The notes under the pieces are model-generated. The model saw only the letters and a program-made list of their open reading frames with translations. It was not told where the DNA came from and ran no database searches. DNA of 64,000 nt from Synechococcus sp. LTW-R. Lineage in GTDB: Bacteria; Cyanobacteriota; Cyanobacteriia; PCC-6307; Cyanobiaceae. The translations under genes and the position numbers were made by a program. This document shows positions 17,303-26,383 of the stretch, piece after piece (position 1 is the stretch's first letter; every line of letters begins with the position of its first letter). The stretch spans positions 2,170,001 to 2,234,000 of the forward strand of contig NZ_CP059060.1 of assembly GCF_014217875.1 (NCBI RefSeq), read 5' to 3'.

Positions 17303-18259
17303 ATGACTCCGCCAGTGATGGCGGCGCCACCGGCGAGCCCGGTGTCCGTCGCCTCCCATGCACCCCACGGCCAGGGGCGTCCCTGCGTGATCACGCGCCG
17401 GGCCACCTTTAGTGCCAGCCACCGCTACTGGCTGCCTGAGCTGACCCCGGAGCAGAACGCCGCACAATTCGGCCCCTGCAGCGTGTCCCCTGGCCATGGT
17501 CACAACTACGAGTTGATCGTCGCCATGGGCGGCGGGCTCGATGCCCACGGGATGGTGCTGAACCTCTCGGATGTGAAGCACGCCATCCGCGAGCAGGTCA
17601 CCGCCCAGCTCGATTTCCGCAGCCTGAACGAGGCCTGGCCGGAATTCGATCTGAGCCGTCCGGAGGGGGTCTTGCCCACCACCGAGGCCTTGGTGCATGC
17701 CATCTGGACGCGTCTGGCACCCCACCTGCCCCTGATGGGGCTGCGTCTTTACGAAACCGACAAGCTCTGGGCCGATGTGCTCGGCGATTCCATGGAAGCC
17801 TTCCTGACCATCCGCACCCACTTCGCGGCGGCCCATCGCTTGGCCCGTCCGGAGCTGAGCTTCGAGGAGAACACCGAGATCTACGGCAAGTGTGCCCGGC
17901 CCCACGGCCATGGCCACAACTACCTCTTGGACATCACCGTGCGCGGTGCCATCGACCCCCGCACTGGGATGGTCTGTGACCTGGCGGCCCTGCAGTCTGC
18001 GGTGGATGAGTTGGTGGTGGAACCGTTCGATCACACGTTCTTGAACAAGGACGTCGAGCACTTCGCAAGCACGGTGCCCACCGCCGAGAACATCGCGCTG
18101 CACATTGCCGACCTGCTGCAATCCCCCGTGGCAGCCCTGGGGGCCTCGCTGCACAAGGTGCGCCTGCAGGAGAGCCCGAACAATGCCGCTGAGGTGTTTG
18201 CGGAGGTGCCCCAGCTGGGCATGAACCCCCAGGCCCTCGAAGCCCTTGCCGGCGCCTAA
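17303..18259 (+). CDS. Double 6-carboxytetrahydropterin/6-pyruvoyltetrahydropterin synthase-like protein
   Basis: Two QueD/PTPS domains in one chain. Domain 1 (about residues 29-155) has zinc ligands H40, H65 and H67 and catalytic C59, but its usual Asp-His pair is D104-F105. Domain 2 (about 165-290) has H178, C197, H203, H205 and an intact D243-H244 in FDHTFLN. These enzymes convert dihydroneopterin triphosphate for queuosine or related pterins. Domain 1 may be structural. I chose ATG 17303; GTG 17387 would begin right at domain 1. It lies head-to-tail with the RibD-like gene, overlapping by 14 bases. Confidence 0.8.
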   Translation: MTPPVMAAPPASPVSVASHAPHGQGRPCVITRRATFSASHRYWLPELTPEQNAAQFGPCSVSPGHGHNYELIVAMGGGLDAHGMVLNLSDVKHAIREQVTAQLDFRSLNEAWPEFDLSRPEGVLPTTEALVHAIWTRLAPHLPLMGLRLYETDKLWADVLGDSMEAFLTIRTHFAAAHRLARPELSFEENTEIYGKCARPHGHGHNYLLDITVRGAIDPRTGMVCDLAALQSAVDELVVEPFDHTFLNKDVEHFASTVPTAENIALHIADLLQSPVAALGASLHKVRLQESPNNAAEVFAEVPQLGMNPQALEALAGA

Positions 18260-18869
18260 GGTCAGGCTGGTTCTGGCCGTCAGCCTGGACGGCCGCCTGG
18301 CTCCCGCCACAGGGGGTGCCGCCCAACTCGGTGGATCCGGTGATCGCCGCGCCTTGGAGGAGGCCCTGGCTTGGGCCGATGGCGCCCTGGTCGGCGGTCA
18401 AACCATCCGCGCCCATGGCTGCACCTGTCTGATCCGCGACGCCGATCTCTTGAAGCGGCGCCAGCAGGAGGGGCGACCGCCCCAGCCCGCGGCCCTGGTA
18501 GTGAGTCGCCAAGCGGACTGGGATCAGGACTTGCACTTGTTTCAACAGCCCCTGGAGCGTTGGCTGCTGGGCCCCCACGAGGCCGCCCCCGCTGGTTTTG
18601 ATCGGGCCCTACGCCTCACGTCCTGGCCCCAAACCTTGGCCGCGACGGGTTGTGCCCGTTTGCTCCTGCTCGGAGGAGCCCAGCTGTCCTCCCAACTGAT
18701 GGCTGAGGCGCTCGTCGATGAGCTGCAGCTCACCCTGGTGCCCCAGCTGCTGGGAGGACCCCACAGCTGGTTGCGTTCCGATCTCGCCCTGGAGTCCTAT
18801 GGCTGGCAGCTCGTGGAGCATCACCCCTTGGGGGGAGAGGAGTTGCTGCTGCGTTACCGCCGCACCTGA
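18246..18869 (+). CDS. RibD C-terminal-domain reductase
   Basis: This 207-residue protein has the DHFR-like RibD C-terminal fold: VRLVLAVSLDGRLAP, DGALVGGQTIRAHG and late LLLLGGAQLSSQLM. It resembles the reductase half of the riboflavin enzyme, without the deaminase domain. It may act on a pterin or pyrimidine intermediate; its coupling to the QueD-like gene suggests pterins, as inference. The TTG at 18246 overlaps the previous stop. Confidence 0.75.
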   Translation: MPAPKVRLVLAVSLDGRLAPATGGAAQLGGSGDRRALEEALAWADGALVGGQTIRAHGCTCLIRDADLLKRRQQEGRPPQPAALVVSRQADWDQDLHLFQQPLERWLLGPHEAAPAGFDRALRLTSWPQTLAATGCARLLLLGGAQLSSQLMAEALVDELQLTLVPQLLGGPHSWLRSDLALESYGWQLVEHHPLGGEELLLRYRRT

Positions 18870-19324
18870 GCCTTGAGGCTGTTGAAGCGCTCGGCCAGGT
18901 CCCGCAGCGGCAACCTCCCAAAGGTCTCCGGCGGAAGCCCCAGCATCCGTCCGGCGCAGCGCTTGACCACCACCTCCAGGTCATCGCCAAAGCGTCCGGC
19001 CATCAACTCGGTGATCACCCCGAGGCTGCGCCCGCTGGATTGGGTCTCAGCCACCAGGCAGCGGCTGGTGGGGGCGGCGAGGGCTTGGCAGGCCGGCGTG
19101 AGCCGCTCCGTCAGACTGCTGTTGCCCATGGCGCTCCACCGCAGGCAGGCCTCGCTGAGCTTGGCTTCCAGCTGCGGCCGCATCAGGTTGAGCACGGGGC
19201 TGAGCAACCCGGCTTGGCTGGGCGTTGCCAGGGCCCCGATGGCAAGTGCCGTAGCCGTTAGCGTTCTGCCCGCTGCCTGCCCCCTGGTCTTGAGCTGATG
19301 GCCGAGCTCACTGTTCGCTGGCAC
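18854..19324 (-). CDS. Small exported protein of unknown function
   Basis: From GTG at 19324 this is 156 residues with a signal-like segment GRTLTATALAIGALATPSQA, then an alpha-rich mature part (LSEACLRWSAMGNSSLTERL, late LRDLAERFNSLKAQVRR). I do not recognise the family. No ATG, GTG or TTG gives the signal peptide except this GTG, which overlaps the divergent acyltransferase gene start by 27 bases. The same frame runs open to 20338 upstream, but that is antisense to the acyltransferase. Its last 16 bases overlap the RibD-like gene convergently. Confidence 0.45.
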   Translation of the reverse strand: MPANSELGHQLKTRGQAAGRTLTATALAIGALATPSQAGLLSPVLNLMRPQLEAKLSEACLRWSAMGNSSLTERLTPACQALAAPTSRCLVAETQSSGRSLGVITELMAGRFGDDLEVVVKRCAGRMLGLPPETFGRLPLRDLAERFNSLKAQVRR

Positions 19325-20482
19325 CGATCGATTGAAGAGATCCCCGAGGCGCATTGGCAGGCCCTCACGGAGGCGGCTGGGCTCCCCTTCTACTCCTGGC
19401 GTTGGCTGGCCGGCCTGGAGCGCTCTGGAAGTGTCGCCCCGCGGCAAGGCTGGCAGCCCTGTCACCTGAGCCTGTGGCGCGAAGACCAGCTCATTGCGGT
19501 GGCTCCGCTCTACCTGAAGGGCCACAGCTACGGCGAATTCGTTTTCGACCAGTCCTTTGCGCAATTGGCCGCCCAGCTGGGTCAGCGCTACTACCCGAAG
19601 CTGCTCGGGATGAGCCCCCTGAGCCCCGTGGTGGGCTACCGCTTTTTTACCGCGACCGGCGAAGACCCCCAGCAGGTCACGGCGCTGTTGATGCAGTGCA
19701 TTGATCGCTTCTGCGCGGAGCATCAGATCTTCAGCTGCAACTTCCTCTACGCCGATCCTCAATGGCAGGCCCTGGCGGAGGCGTCGGGATGCGCCACCTG
19801 GCTGAACCAGCAGAGCCTGTGGAGCAACCAGAGCTATGGCTGTTTCGACGACTACCTCGCAAGCTTTAACGCCAACCAACGCCGCAACATCAAGCGCGAG
19901 CGCAAGTCCGTCGAGCGCGCGGGCATCACGGTGACACCCCTGGCGGGCCAGGACCTGCCGGCGGAGATGTTGGAGCGGATGCACCACTTCTATGCCCAGC
20001 ACTGCGCCCGTTGGGGGCCCTGGGGCAGCAAGTACCTCACGGAAGCCTTCTTTGATGAGGCGGCGGCCGACTTGCGGGAGCACCTGGTGCTCTTCAGTGC
20101 TCACCGCGGCGATCCCTTGGATCCGGTGGCGATGTCGCTTTGCGTGCACGCTGGCGACGAACTCTGGGGCCGTTACTGGGGCAGTGACGAGGAGATCGAC
20201 AACCTCCATTTCGAGGTCTGCTACTACGCCCCGATCCAGTGGGCGATTGAGCGAGGTATCCAGCGGTTTGACCCCGGTGCTGGCGGCAGCCACAAGCGCC
20301 GCCGCGGGTTTGTCGCCCGCTCCCACGCCTCCCTGCACCGTTGGTACTACGAGCCCTTTGATGCCATCGCCCGGCGTTGGTTGCCGGAGGCCAACAGCGA
20401 GCAGCTCAGTCAGATTGAGGCGGTCAATGCCGAGCTGCCCTTTACGGGGGCGACGCGATCCCTGACGGATTCAGCTGCGTAG
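19298..20482 (+). CDS. FemAB/GNAT-like acyltransferase (DUF482-type)
   Basis: This 394-residue protein begins ELTVRWHRSIEEIPEAHW and has PFYSWRWLAGLERSG, FEVCYYAPIQWAIERGI and FDPGAGGSHKRRRGF, the pattern of the large DUF482/GNAT-superfamily proteins often called peptidoglycan biosynthesis proteins. They bind acyl- or aminoacyl-CoA-like donors; the real reaction is unknown. There is no membrane segment. It is followed 9 bases later by the DUF4346 gene. Confidence 0.75.
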   Translation: MAELTVRWHRSIEEIPEAHWQALTEAAGLPFYSWRWLAGLERSGSVAPRQGWQPCHLSLWREDQLIAVAPLYLKGHSYGEFVFDQSFAQLAAQLGQRYYPKLLGMSPLSPVVGYRFFTATGEDPQQVTALLMQCIDRFCAEHQIFSCNFLYADPQWQALAEASGCATWLNQQSLWSNQSYGCFDDYLASFNANQRRNIKRERKSVERAGITVTPLAGQDLPAEMLERMHHFYAQHCARWGPWGSKYLTEAFFDEAAADLREHLVLFSAHRGDPLDPVAMSLCVHAGDELWGRYWGSDEEIDNLHFEVCYYAPIQWAIERGIQRFDPGAGGSHKRRRGFVARSHASLHRWYYEPFDAIARRWLPEANSEQLSQIEAVNAELPFTGATRSLTDSAA

Positions 20483-20491
20483 CATCCGCCC

Positions 20492-20878
20492 ATGAGCCCT
20501 TTCACCGCTGAGCAGCGCCGCAGCCTCGATGAGGGGCTCTCCCAGCGCTTCATTGCCCTCGATCCCGCTGGCTATTTCCTGATCAAGATCGACCGTGAAA
20601 CCGGGGAGTTGATCGCGGAGCACTACAGCAATGCCATTGATGATCGGGGCCTCGCCACGGATCCTGATACCGGCGAGGTGATCAGCTGCAAAGGGGCTGG
20701 ACCGCGCTCAGCTGTCGCGATCTACCGCGGGCGGAGCGCCAAGGAGCTGGGCATGGCCCTCACCGAAGGGGATGGTCCCCATCCGCTGAGTTGCTTGGAT
20801 CACGCCCTCTACCTGGGCCGTGAACTGCAGAAGGCAGAGCAGGCCCTGGAGACCGGCTCTCCCTACATCCAGGACTAG
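20492..20878 (+). CDS. DUF4346 protein
   Basis: This 128-residue acidic protein has FIALDPAGYFLIKIDRETGEL, then GEVISCKGAGPRSAVAIYR and LSCLDHALYLGREL, which match DUF4346. The domain is also found at the C-terminus of larger cyanobacterial proteins; its role is unknown. It ends with a 4-base overlap with the convergent radical SAM gene. Confidence 0.7.
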   Translation: MSPFTAEQRRSLDEGLSQRFIALDPAGYFLIKIDRETGELIAEHYSNAIDDRGLATDPDTGEVISCKGAGPRSAVAIYRGRSAKELGMALTEGDGPHPLSCLDHALYLGRELQKAEQALETGSPYIQD

Positions 20879-22470
20879 ACCGGCTGCAGTTCGCGGGCGG
20901 CCATCGGGGGCTCCGGGGGCAGGGCCGCGAGTTGTTCCTCGATCTCCTGGGTCACCACGGAGCGGTATTCCATGAAGTGCTCGTTGTGGGCGAGCACAAC
21001 CAGGAATTGCTCCAGGACAGCGGGGTTCTTCCGCGCGACCTCCAACAGGGAGAGCCAGAAGCGAACACGGGTGTTGCGCTTGAAGCCCTGACGCCAGAGC
21101 ACGATCAGCAGTGCACGCACATCGGTCCAGGCAGGTAGGGATGCCTTGCCGAAGGTCGCCGGCACGAACTCCTGCCAGCGGGGTTTGCCCATCTTCAGGT
21201 AGTAGTGCTTGACCCGATCGATGTAGGCGTTGGGTTCGTAGAGGCGACAGAAGGCGTCGACGTACTCGTTGGCGATGTCTTGAATCGGCCGGGTCGGCAC
21301 GAAGTTGAGCAGGTTGGTCTGGTTGACCCCCTTCGCATCCGCCTTCTCTTGGATGAGGCGGCCTTCTTTCTCCAACCGGTGCCAGAGGCCCGTGTTCGGC
21401 AGCGCCTGGAGCATCCCCATCATCGCGGCGGGGATCCCGGTGCGGGTCACGAATTCGACGATGCGATCGCCCGCTCCCGTCTTTTCGCCATCGAAACCGA
21501 TGATGAAGCCGGCCATCACCCGGAGCCCGTAGGAGTTGATCCGATCGACGGCTTCTTCGAGGGAGCTGCGGGTGTTCTGGTGCTTGCCGGCGACCGAAAG
21601 GCTGGCCTCGTCGGGGGTCTCAATGCCGAGGAAGACCGAATCAAAACGGCACTCGGCCATCATCTGCATCAGTTCCTCATCGGCGGCCAAGTCCACGGAG
21701 GCTTCCGTGGCGAAGCTGAAGGGATAACCCCTTTCGATCTGCCACTGCTTCAGGGCCGGCAGCAGCAATTTCGCGTTGCGCTTGTTGCCGATGAAGTTGT
21801 CATCCACCAGGAAGATCGAGCGCCGCCAGCCCAAGTCGTAGAGGTACTGGAGCTCGGCGATCAGCTGCTCAGGCGTCTTGGTCCTGGGCTTGCGGCCGTA
21901 GAGAACGATGATGTCGCAGAACTCGCACTGGAACGGGCAGCCCCTGGAGAACTGCACGCTCATGGAGTCGTAGGCGTCGAGCTTGAGTAGGTCAAAGCGG
22001 GGCACCGGTGTGGTGGTCACGTCAGGCTTCTCACCGTTGGAGCTGAAGCGACCGCCGTCCTCTCCCTTTTCGATCGCCTCGATGAACATCGGCAGGGTGA
22101 TTTCACCCTCATCGAGCACCTTGAAGTCCGCCAGGCCCAATTCCGGGGCATCGGGGGTGGAACTGGCGAAGGGGCCGCCGACCGCCACGGGTAGACCGCG
22201 CTCTTTGGCCTTGGCGATCTGCACGGCCATGTCGGCCTTCTGCACGATCATCCCGGAGATGACGACCAGCTCAGCCCAGTCCCAATCGGCTTCGCTGACC
22301 TCTTCGACGTTGCGATCCACCAGCTTCATCGGCCAGTGCTGGGGCAGCAGCGCGGCCACGGTCACCATTCCCAAAGGGGGGAGGAGCACCTTGCGATTGA
22401 CGAGCTCGAGAATTTTCTCGTAGCTCCAAAAGGTCTTCGGAAACTCGGGGTAGATGAACAGAGTGTTCAT
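20875..22470 (-). CDS. B12-binding-domain radical SAM protein (DUF4070 type)
   Basis: This 531-residue protein has an N-terminal B12-binding-like domain (residues 1-160: LLPPLGMVTVAALLP, VVISGMIVQ, VAVGGPFAS) and a radical SAM core starting at the CxxxCxxC of SRGCPFQCEFCDI. A DUF4070-like C-terminal region follows. Such proteins methylate or rearrange carbon skeletons; the substrate is unknown. The ATG at 22470 fits the family start. Confidence 0.85.
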   Translation of the reverse strand: MNTLFIYPEFPKTFWSYEKILELVNRKVLLPPLGMVTVAALLPQHWPMKLVDRNVEEVSEADWDWAELVVISGMIVQKADMAVQIAKAKERGLPVAVGGPFASSTPDAPELGLADFKVLDEGEITLPMFIEAIEKGEDGGRFSSNGEKPDVTTTPVPRFDLLKLDAYDSMSVQFSRGCPFQCEFCDIIVLYGRKPRTKTPEQLIAELQYLYDLGWRRSIFLVDDNFIGNKRNAKLLLPALKQWQIERGYPFSFATEASVDLAADEELMQMMAECRFDSVFLGIETPDEASLSVAGKHQNTRSSLEEAVDRINSYGLRVMAGFIIGFDGEKTGAGDRIVEFVTRTGIPAAMMGMLQALPNTGLWHRLEKEGRLIQEKADAKGVNQTNLLNFVPTRPIQDIANEYVDAFCRLYEPNAYIDRVKHYYLKMGKPRWQEFVPATFGKASLPAWTDVRALLIVLWRQGFKRNTRVRFWLSLLEVARKNPAVLEQFLVVLAHNEHFMEYRSVVTQEIEEQLAALPPEPPMAARELQPV

Positions 22471-22612
22471 GCCGTTCGGTGGTCTCCAGTGAGATGCGTG
22501 GAACGGCTGTCCCGAGCAGGGACATCCGAGTTGATGGCGTCCAGCCTAGGCCGAGTGACCGGGGGGCGGGCTGGTTTCTGCTCTAATAGCGCTGAGTTTC
22601 AACCACCGAACC

Positions 22613-22705
22613 ATGGGCCCCGTGATCTATCTCGCACTGGTCTGCGGTGGTTTGGTGGCCGCGGCTGCCATCTCCTTCGTTCTGCGCGGCATCAAGCTGA
22701 TCTGA
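22613..22705 (+). CDS. petL: Cytochrome b6f complex subunit PetL
   Basis: A 30-residue protein, MGPVIYLALVCGG followed by a single membrane helix and the end RGIKLI. The size, lone helix and C-terminal (R/K)-x-IKLI match PetL as I recall it from other cyanobacteria. PetL stabilises the b6f dimer at the thylakoid. It sits between the divergent radical SAM start and the MFS gene, whose stop at 22710 is 5 bases away on the other strand. TAATAG at 22583 may be part of its promoter. Confidence 0.72.
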   Translation: MGPVIYLALVCGGLVAAAAISFVLRGIKLI

Positions 22706-22709
22706 ACGT

Positions 22710-23948
22710 CTAGCTGAGCCGCATCGTGCGGTGTCGCAAGAGTTCCCAGATCCCAAGGGCGGCCCCCAGGCTTCCCAGGACAGCCAAACAGCTCCAGAGA
22801 CCCCCCGGCAGCGTTTCAGTCAGGAATGCTGCCGCGAGGCCACTGAGACCACCCCCGCCCAAGAAGGCGATCTGACCAAGGCCTGCCATTCGTCCCCGGA
22901 GCACCTGGGGTGCATGCACTTGGATGATCAGATTGGTGCCCGCCAACAGGCTGGCGGTGCCAGCTCCGATCAGAAAAGCCATGGCCAAGCTCCAGGCCAG
23001 TCCGGCTTGGCTGGATAACCCGAGTTGGGCGAGAGCGGTCAGCAGGGTCGTGCTGCCCAGTAGCCAGCCCGGGCGGCGGCTGACGGCCGCGGCGTTGCGC
23101 TGCAAGAGCACGCCACCGCAGATGCTGCCGCAGGCGAGAACACTCGTGAAGAGCCCGAGGGCCATCGGACTGGGGCCGAGGAGCTCCAGGGCCATCAGCG
23201 GGGCCAGCCCCGGGTGGAAGAAGCCCACGAGGCAGGCTGCGGCGGTGAAGCTGAGGACGTGCCGGAGCCGCTCGCCGCAGTCGCGCCACGCGGTGAAGAG
23301 GTTGGAGGCTTGCCCTTTCTCGCTGCGGCGCTCCCGCTCGCGATGGGGAGCCATCAGCCAGAGCAAGGTGAGGATCGGGAAGAGATAGGTGGTGGCATCC
23401 AAGCTGAGGGCCAGGGTTGGGCCGGTGGCCGCCAACAGGAGTCCCCCCAGGGGAGGTCCCACTAATTTGCCCACGTTGAAGATCACGGAGAAGCTGGCCA
23501 GATAGGGGCCGAGCTGCTCGGGCTCATCCACCAGCAGGGCGACGTATTTGTTGCGGGCCGTCAGTTCGTAGGTGCTGGCGACGCCGATGCCCAAGGTGCT
23601 GAGTAGCAGCAGGACGTCTTGCTGCGGTCCCACCGTCAAGGGAATGGCGATCGCCCCGAGCACGGCGGCCACCAGCAGGGCCCATTGGGCGCGAATGAGG
23701 ACTCGCTCACTGCCCAGGCGATCGGTGAGCACCCCCGCCGGACCGCTGACGACCAGGGTCGGCAGGGTGAGCATGGCGAAGTTGAGCGCCAGCAGGAACG
23801 GGTTTTCGGCCCCCTCCATCAGCAGCCAGCCCTTGGCGGTCAGCCCGGCAAAGGATCCGGCGGTGCTCACCCCGGAGGCCAGAAGAAAGGTGGTGCGTTG
23901 ATGACGCGTGAGGCGCCCCTGGAGGCGCTTCAGTCCCCGCTGGATCAA
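22710..23948 (-). CDS. Major facilitator superfamily transporter (EntS-like)
   Basis: This 412-residue protein has about 12 membrane segments, with a loop motif [16 protein letters not shown] between helices 2 and 3 matching MFS motif A (D-R-x-G-R/K), and [15 protein letters not shown] later. It resembles the EntS-type MFS_3 exporters. Substrate cannot be predicted. Its start overlaps the rimO stop by 4 bases (ATGA), so it is co-transcribed. Confidence 0.8.
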   Translation of the reverse strand: MIQRGLKRLQGRLTRHQRTTFLLASGVSTAGSFAGLTAKGWLLMEGAENPFLLALNFAMLTLPTLVVSGPAGVLTDRLGSERVLIRAQWALLVAAVLGAIAIPLTVGPQQDVLLLLSTLGIGVASTYELTARNKYVALLVDEPEQLGPYLASFSVIFNVGKLVGPPLGGLLLAATGPTLALSLDATTYLFPILTLLWLMAPHRERERRSEKGQASNLFTAWRDCGERLRHVLSFTAAACLVGFFHPGLAPLMALELLGPSPMALGLFTSVLACGSICGGVLLQRNAAAVSRRPGWLLGSTTLLTALAQLGLSSQAGLAWSLAMAFLIGAGTASLLAGTNLIIQVHAPQVLRGRMAGLGQIAFLGGGGLSGLAAAFLTETLPGGLWSCLAVLGSLGAALGIWELLRHRTMRLS

Positions 23949-25342
23949 GAGGGGCCCCGGTGCGCGGAGAGGGCGTCACTGACCATGGCCTTGGCGCCCA
24001 CCACCTCGCCAATCAGGTCGTAGGTGTCAGCGGCGGTGATGCGGACGGGCACCATCGTTCCGGGGGCCGCGCAGAGTCCGCCCTCGCCGGGCATGACCCG
24101 CACTTCGCCGTCCACCTCCGGGGCAAAGCGAGCGCAGCGGCCGATCATTTCGCCGCTGCTGGGGTTCTCCTGCTCGATGAGCACGTCCACGATGCGTCCC
24201 ACCCAGGCGGCATTGCGCTCGGCGGCGATCGGTTGTTGCAGCGCCATTAGGCGGTCCTTGCGCTCCGCGGCGATCTCCGCGGGCACCTGGTTGGGCAGCT
24301 CAGCGGCGGGAGTCCCCTCCTCGGGCGAGAAGGTGAAGACTCCGACGTGGTCAAAGCGTTGCTCGGCGACGAAATCCAGAAGGTGCTGGAACTGCTCCTC
24401 GGTTTCGCCGGGATAACCCACGATGAAGGTCGTGCGCAGCACGGCCTCGGGGAGTTGCTCGCGAATGCGCGCCAGAACGCCGTTGGTGACATCGGCCTGC
24501 CAGGGGCGATTCATCGCCCGCAGGACGTCTGGGTGGCTGTGTTGGAGCGGGAGATCCAGATAGGGCAGCACGTTCGGCACGTCCCGGTAGGCCGCAAGGA
24601 CATCCGGTGTCAGGCCCGTCGGGTAGGCGTAGTGGACGCGAATCCAGGGGATCTCGACCTCTCCGAGGGCCCGCAGCAGCTCCGCCAATTGAGGCTTGCC
24701 CGCCAGGTCAAGGCCGTAGTTGGTGGTGATCTGACTGATCAGGACCAGCTCTTGCACGCCCTGGGCCGCCAGCTGCTGTGCCTCGGCGACGATGCTCTCG
24801 ATCGTGCGGGAACGTTGGTCCCCGCGCAGGTGGGGAATGATGCAGAACGCGCAGCGGTAATCGCAGCCCTCAGCGACCTTCAGGTAGGCGACGGCCTCGC
24901 TGGTGGTGCGGTAGCGGGGCAGGTTCTCGTCGCCGACAAAGGTGGGATTTGCGCTGACTTGGTTCACCCGCTCGCCGGCTTCGACGCGCTCGAGGACGCT
25001 GACGATGTGTTGATAGTCGCCCGTTCCAACAATCGCCTTGGCCTCCGGCAGGCTCTCCAGCAGTTCCTCTTGGAAGTGCTGGGCCAGGCAGCCGGCAATG
25101 ATCAGCTCCTTGCCTTGCTCGGCCAGCTCCACCAGGGTGCGCACGGACTCTTCCCGGGCGTCCTGGATGAAGCTGCAGGTGTTGACCACGACGACAGTCG
25201 CGTCGGTTTCATCGGCGCTGACCCCATAGCCCGCCTCCGCGAGCAGCCCGAGCATGTGCTCGGTATCGACTCGGTTTTTTTCGCAGCCGAGATGCGCGAA
25301 CGCCACGGTTTTGCCAGTGCTCTTGCGGGCGCTATCGGTCAT
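23945..25342 (-). CDS. rimO: Ribosomal protein S12 methylthiotransferase
   Basis: From the ATG at 25342 this is 465 residues: an N-terminal UPF0004 domain with [15 protein letters not shown], a radical SAM centre with the CxxxCxxC CDYRCAFC, and a C-terminal TRAM domain with [18 protein letters not shown]. It adds a methylthio group to Asp of ribosomal protein S12. The open frame extends 12 codons further upstream, but MTDSARKS is the better start. Confidence 0.9.
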   Translation of the reverse strand: MTDSARKSTGKTVAFAHLGCEKNRVDTEHMLGLLAEAGYGVSADETDATVVVVNTCSFIQDAREESVRTLVELAEQGKELIIAGCLAQHFQEELLESLPEAKAIVGTGDYQHIVSVLERVEAGERVNQVSANPTFVGDENLPRYRTTSEAVAYLKVAEGCDYRCAFCIIPHLRGDQRSRTIESIVAEAQQLAAQGVQELVLISQITTNYGLDLAGKPQLAELLRALGEVEIPWIRVHYAYPTGLTPDVLAAYRDVPNVLPYLDLPLQHSHPDVLRAMNRPWQADVTNGVLARIREQLPEAVLRTTFIVGYPGETEEQFQHLLDFVAEQRFDHVGVFTFSPEEGTPAAELPNQVPAEIAAERKDRLMALQQPIAAERNAAWVGRIVDVLIEQENPSSGEMIGRCARFAPEVDGEVRVMPGEGGLCAAPGTMVPVRITAADTYDLIGEVVGAKAMVSDALSAHRGPS

Positions 25343-25438
25343 GGATGAACTCAAGGGGTACGGCCGCGCGCTGGCCAATCCCTAACCCTACTAATCAGGA
25401 TCCCTGCCACAATCCGTGCAGATTCAAGGACCTTTGCC

Positions 25439-26380
25439 GTGAGCTCATCACGCCTGAGTGAGCGTCTTGGAAGCCAGCGCCGAAGGGGCGATAGCGGTCG
25501 CCGCTGGGTGCGGGTGGTGATGGCCGTTTTGGCCACCATCGGCGTGATTGACACCGGCTCGATCACCCTGAGCAAGTGGGGCTGGATTGGGGACCTGAGC
25601 TGCAGCTCCACCGGTCTGTTCGGCTGCAATGGCTGCGAAAAAGTCCTCTCCAGCGCCTGGGGATCGCTGCTGGGGCAACCCCTGGCGCTGTTTGGCCTGC
25701 TGGGTTACGGCGCGGTGCTGTTGATGGCCGTCGTCCCTCTGGTGCTGCAGGGAGATCTGCGGGTCAGCCTCGGACAGAAGAGCTGGTGGGGCTTGTTTCT
25801 GCTCAGCACCGGCATGGCGGTCTTCAGCGGCGTGCTGCTGGGGGTGATGGCCTTTGGGATCCGCGATTGCTGCCCCTTCTGCATCCTCTCGGCGGGTCTG
25901 AGTACAGCTCTGTTTGTCCTCAGCCTGATTGGTGGCGATTGGGAGGATCGCGGACAGCTCATCTTCAGCGGAGTGATCACGGCCCTGTTGGTGGGAGTGA
26001 TCGGTTTGGGCTGGGCCGCTTCCGTGGGCCGTCCTGTGGTCGACAGCGCTCCTGGCGTCGCCCCGCCTGTCCGCAGCCAGAGCAATGCCGGCCAGATCGC
26101 CCTGGCGGAGCACCTGACGGCCTCCGGCGCCAAGCTCTACACCGCCTATTGGTGCCCCCACTGCCACGACCAGAAGGAGCTGTTTGGTCGTCAGGCCACC
26201 GAGAAGCTGACGGTGATCGAATGCGCGCCCGATGGCCGCAACAGCCAGCGCGAGCTCTGTGAGGCCAAAAAGATCGAGGGCTATCCCAGCTGGGAGATCA
26301 AAGGACAGCTCGATTCCGGTGTGAAACCCCTGGCCAAGTTGGCCGAGGCCAGTGGCTACCAGGGCCCAGCCCTGAAGTAG
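25439..26380 (+). CDS. VKOR-thioredoxin fusion (disulfide-forming membrane protein)
   Basis: This 313-residue protein has four or more membrane helices with the VKOR active site CCPFC and an upstream loop pair (CNGC), followed by a thioredoxin-like domain with WCPHC. The fusion lets quinone-coupled VKOR oxidise its own Trx domain, which then makes disulfides in periplasmic or lumenal proteins. This is the usual cyanobacterial architecture. GTG at 25439 is the start; TACTAAT at 25389 may be its -10. It ends 3 bases before the nadB stop. Confidence 0.9.
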   Translation: MSSSRLSERLGSQRRRGDSGRRWVRVVMAVLATIGVIDTGSITLSKWGWIGDLSCSSTGLFGCNGCEKVLSSAWGSLLGQPLALFGLLGYGAVLLMAVVPLVLQGDLRVSLGQKSWWGLFLLSTGMAVFSGVLLGVMAFGIRDCCPFCILSAGLSTALFVLSLIGGDWEDRGQLIFSGVITALLVGVIGLGWAASVGRPVVDSAPGVAPPVRSQSNAGQIALAEHLTASGAKLYTAYWCPHCHDQKELFGRQATEKLTVIECAPDGRNSQRELCEAKKIEGYPSWEIKGQLDSGVKPLAKLAEASGYQGPALK

Positions 26381-26383
26381 CCC

